From contig NZ_WTLI01000005.1 in assembly GCF_011421635.1 (NCBI RefSeq), forward strand, positions 124,001 through 188,000: 64,000 nt of DNA, written 5' to 3'. This document shows, in pieces, positions 61,882 through 64,000 of the stretch; position 1 is the first letter of the stretch; each line of letters opens with the position of its first letter. The stretch is from Paenibacillus turpanensis. Its GTDB lineage: Bacteria > Bacillota > Bacilli > Paenibacillales > YIM-B00363. The position numbers were made by a program, and so were the translations under genes. Below the pieces are notes generated by a model. The model saw only the letters and a list, made by a program, of their open reading frames with translations. It did not search any database and had not been told where the DNA came from.

Positions 61882-63585
61882 CTAAGTCTGATCCTTCGTT
61901 TGCTTCCCTCTATTTAGGTTTGTCCCTTGTAAGCTTTGGAATCGCGAGCTGCAGAGCTGCGCAGCTTTTTCAGGGCTTCCTTTCAGAGAGGACGGCGAAA
62001 TGCCTACATACTTCTTAAATTTGCTGTGAAAGTAATCGACGTTGGAGTACCCGACCCGTTCGGCGACTTCCCGAACCTTCATGCCCCTTCCCAAGCACTC
62101 GATCGCATGGCGAATCCGCACCTTGTCTAAATACGTGTTAAAGTTTTCCCCGGTATGCTGCTTAATCATTTTGCCTAAATATCCGCTGTTGTATTTGAAA
62201 AGCTCCGCCAGCGTTTCAAGCTTTAGCTGGTCTGCGTAATGCCGTTCCATGAAATGAATGATCTGCTTTATGATAGGCTCGCTGCTTTCATTGCGAAGAC
62301 GCAGTGCGAGCTCCTGACACTGACGGTGAATATAACGCATCATCGCCTCGCAGCGCGTCTGCCGATAAAGCTCTGCGACTAACGGCATGGAAATTTGCAC
62401 CACATCCGCCTGATGCGTAAGCGCCAGCTTATTGAAAGCCGCGTTAACCAATTGCGCGAAGCTTTTCTTCATATTCGCTTCGGAATCATCGAAGTCGCGG
62501 ATTTGCTTCTCCGCTTCATCAAGCGCCCTCGCCGTAGCCTCGGCGCAGCCCATATCGACGGCGTAGTAAAGGCGGTCCGCCAGCGCCGCCAGATCCGGGC
62601 TTTTCGCTGGCGGCGGACCGTCAGCCTCCGCGCACAGCCGCTCTTCCTGCAGCGAAGCGTGCACCCTCCGCTGCGGCTCTCGTCCGCCGTGTCCGCCACA
62701 GACAGCGGCGCCGGCGAGATGAATTCCTTCGCCGCATAGATGAAAGCTGCGGCGAAGCATCTCATGCGCGGAGGCGCAGGAGCGCGCGAGCTCCGCCAGC
62801 GAATGCACCTTCACGCCGGCGATTGCCGTAAACTCAAGGCATAACTCATCTGCGCTGTCCTGCAGTTGCAGCAGGAGCTCCTTGCGGGCAGCCGGCGAAT
62901 GGAGATCCTTCGGCCACAGCATCGCAAGCTCCGTCCCGCTTGAAAACAAAAAGCCGCTGCCCGGCTCCTCAAAGGCGCTTTTCCATCGCTGCTTAAGCAG
63001 CGCCTTCGTTCCGGGTGAAGCCGCACTTTCCGTCATCTGAAACAGCAGCACATGGTAGCACGATGCGGTGCCAATCAGCGGCTCCAGCTCCTTCGCCGCC
63101 GCTGCCGCTGCCTCCTCGTTCCCTTCAGCAGCGGCAAGCGCGGCAAGCAGCGCTTCCCGTTTCAGTGCCGCTTCCTGCTTGGAAAGCTCGGCGGTCTGCC
63201 GCCGTTGGTCCAGCTCAAGCTTCATGCGCCCAAGCTCCGCAGCCAGCTCCTCTTCCTCGATCGGCTTCAGCAGGTAGCTGGTCACACCATGCACCATCGC
63301 CTGCTTGGCATACGCAAAATCGGCATAGCCGCTCGCGATCAGAAACAAACAACGCTTATCCGTCCTGCGGATCTCCGCGATGGCCTGCAGTCCATCCATG
63401 ACCGGCATCCGGATATCGATGACGACGATATCGGGTGCAAGCTCTTTATACTTCAGCACGGCATCCCGTCCGTTGCCTGCATCACCTACAACCTGATACC
63501 CGTTATCTTCCCAATTGATAATCGTACGCAGCCCTTGGCGAATCATCGGCTCATCATCGACCAGCATTACTTTATAAAGGTGCAA
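61882..63585 (-). CDS. YesN-type response regulator with AraC DNA-binding domain
   Basis: A 567-residue regulator: REC domain (MLVDDEPMIRQGL, phospho-aspartate in PDIVVIDIRMPVMDG, K in YLLKPIEEEEL), an Ala/Glu-rich coiled middle of high GC content (about residues 120-330), and a C-terminal AraC double helix-turn-helix (LKLETLAELFKYNSGYLGKMI, then VAERVGYSNVDYFHSKFKKYVG). The start is TTG at 63585, nine bases after AAGGGGG, inside the kinase gene end. It should activate the transport operon downstream after phosphorylation by the kinase. Confidence 0.92.
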   Translation of the reverse strand: MHLYKVMLVDDEPMIRQGLRTIINWEDNGYQVVGDAGNGRDAVLKYKELAPDIVVIDIRMPVMDGLQAIAEIRRTDKRCLFLIASGYADFAYAKQAMVHGVTSYLLKPIEEEELAAELGRMKLELDQRRQTAELSKQEAALKREALLAALAAAEGNEEAAAAAAKELEPLIGTASCYHVLLFQMTESAASPGTKALLKQRWKSAFEEPGSGFLFSSGTELAMLWPKDLHSPAARKELLLQLQDSADELCLEFTAIAGVKVHSLAELARSCASAHEMLRRSFHLCGEGIHLAGAAVCGGHGGREPQRRVHASLQEERLCAEADGPPPAKSPDLAALADRLYYAVDMGCAEATARALDEAEKQIRDFDDSEANMKKSFAQLVNAAFNKLALTHQADVVQISMPLVAELYRQTRCEAMMRYIHRQCQELALRLRNESSEPIIKQIIHFMERHYADQLKLETLAELFKYNSGYLGKMIKQHTGENFNTYLDKVRIRHAIECLGRGMKVREVAERVGYSNVDYFHSKFKKYVGISPSSLKGSPEKAAQLCSSRFQSLQGTNLNRGKQTKDQT

Positions 63586-64000
63586 GTGTATGTCCCCCTT
63601 CTAGCAGAAGCTGAAATGAAACCGAAGTGCCCATTCCCGGCACGCTTCGTATAGAAAGCCCGCTGTCACAGCCAAAATGCAGGACCAGACGCTGATGAAC
63701 ATTACGAATACCGATTCGGCTGTCGCCGCCTTCCCCATTCTCCGGATCGGCAAGCCCCTCCAGCACCGCAGCCAATTTTTCCTCTTTCATCCCGCATCCG
63801 TTATCTGAAACCTCTACGACCAGCAGGTTTCCTACAGGTTGAATGAACACCCGTACGAAGCCGCCGGACTCAACCTGCTCTAACCCATGAATGACCGCAT
63901 TTTCAACGAGAGGCTGAATGATCAGCGCGGGCAGACGAACGTCAAGCGCCTCCTCGGCAATCTCAAGCTCATAGCGCAAGCGCCCCTCTCCATAACGAAA
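63572..64000 (-). CDS. YesM-type sensor histidine kinase, C-terminal part, cut by window end
   Basis: The last 142 residues of a sensor kinase; the frame is open to the final base of the window, so the start lies outside. Visible is the ATPase domain with PALIIQPLVENAVIHGLEQ (N-box), VSDNGCGM (G1) and IGIRNVHQRL, as in the HATPase part of YesM proteins. It overlaps the response regulator by 14 bases. A TTG at 63979 is internal and not a start. Confidence 0.93.
   Translation of the reverse strand, partial: FRYGEGRLRYELEIAEEALDVRLPALIIQPLVENAVIHGLEQVESGGFVRVFIQPVGNLLVVEVSDNGCGMKEEKLAAVLEGLADPENGEGGDSRIGIRNVHQRLVLHFGCDSGLSIRSVPGMGTSVSFQLLLEGGHTLAPL

Noticed and set aside
62469-63401. Several long open frames opposite and beside the second YesN gene
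   Set aside because: They are shadows caused by the high GC content and Ala/Glu-rich coding of that gene; no ribosome sites or family features.
1-64000. CRISPR arrays, tRNA or rRNA genes, insertion sequences, prophage genes
   Set aside because: No repeat-spacer pattern, transposase, integrase or structural RNA signature was seen on reading through the window; short or diverged elements cannot be excluded without a search.

Overview
The window looks like a chromosomal segment of a spore-forming, low-to-mid GC Firmicute of the Paenibacillus type. The signs are spore-coat genes, a large SLH-anchored surface protein, two YesM/YesN-type two-component systems next to sugar ABC transporters, Bacillus-like Shine-Dalgarno sites with several TTG/GTG starts, and a Zur-like operator close to the Bacillus consensus. 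The assignment is inference from gene content; no rRNA gene is present to confirm it. I saw no tRNA, rRNA, CRISPR array, insertion sequence or prophage module.

Layout. 1-5 kb: end of an ABC exporter, two small spore-coat genes, an AraC regulator divergent from a GH105 unsaturated rhamnogalacturonyl hydrolase, and a GAF-GGDEF diguanylate cyclase. 5-10.6 kb: a CysJ-like reductase without its flavodoxin domain and a 1328-residue S-layer-type protein (seven RCC1 repeats, Ig/cadherin-like domains, three SLH domains). 10.8-17.2 kb: a complete cntABCDFE-type opine-metallophore import/export operon behind two Zur-like boxes, with no cntKLM beside it. 17.4-18.7 kb: an orphan toxin/effector-like gene with the TIGNRA motif of contractile-injection-associated proteins. 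19-30 kb: an orphan sugar-binding lipoprotein, a DUF2243-CtaG pair, MscS, SUKH-like, DUF1835, MOSC, TetR/VOC, APH-like, GNAT, AEC and LysR genes. 30-35.6 kb: livJHMGF behind a strong promoter and a long leader with an intrinsic terminator (candidate attenuator).

35.8-47.7 kb: an uptake and degradation operon for uronic-acid-containing oligosaccharides (two permeases, binding protein, YesM/YesN pair, heparinase II/III-like lyase, GH88 glucuronyl hydrolase, DUF2264 protein). The three enzymes carry no signal peptide, so breakdown is probably cytoplasmic after import. 48-52.2 kb: an ABC-2 exporter divergent from an OmpR-type two-component system. 52.4-55.7 kb: a MATE transporter, a YiiM-like MOSC protein preceded by a well-formed ZTP riboswitch with overlapping terminator and promoter, and a TauE/SafE exporter. 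55.9-64 kb: a second sugar operon (YesM/YesN, two permeases, binding protein, GH42 beta-galactosidase), cut by the window end.

The most unusual points are the ZTP riboswitch in front of a MOSC/YiiM gene, the Zur-box-associated cnt transport operon without biosynthesis genes, the orphan injection-system-type effector beside it, the structured livJ leader, and the recurrence of a stem-loop directly after the binding-protein gene in all four multi-gene uptake operons.
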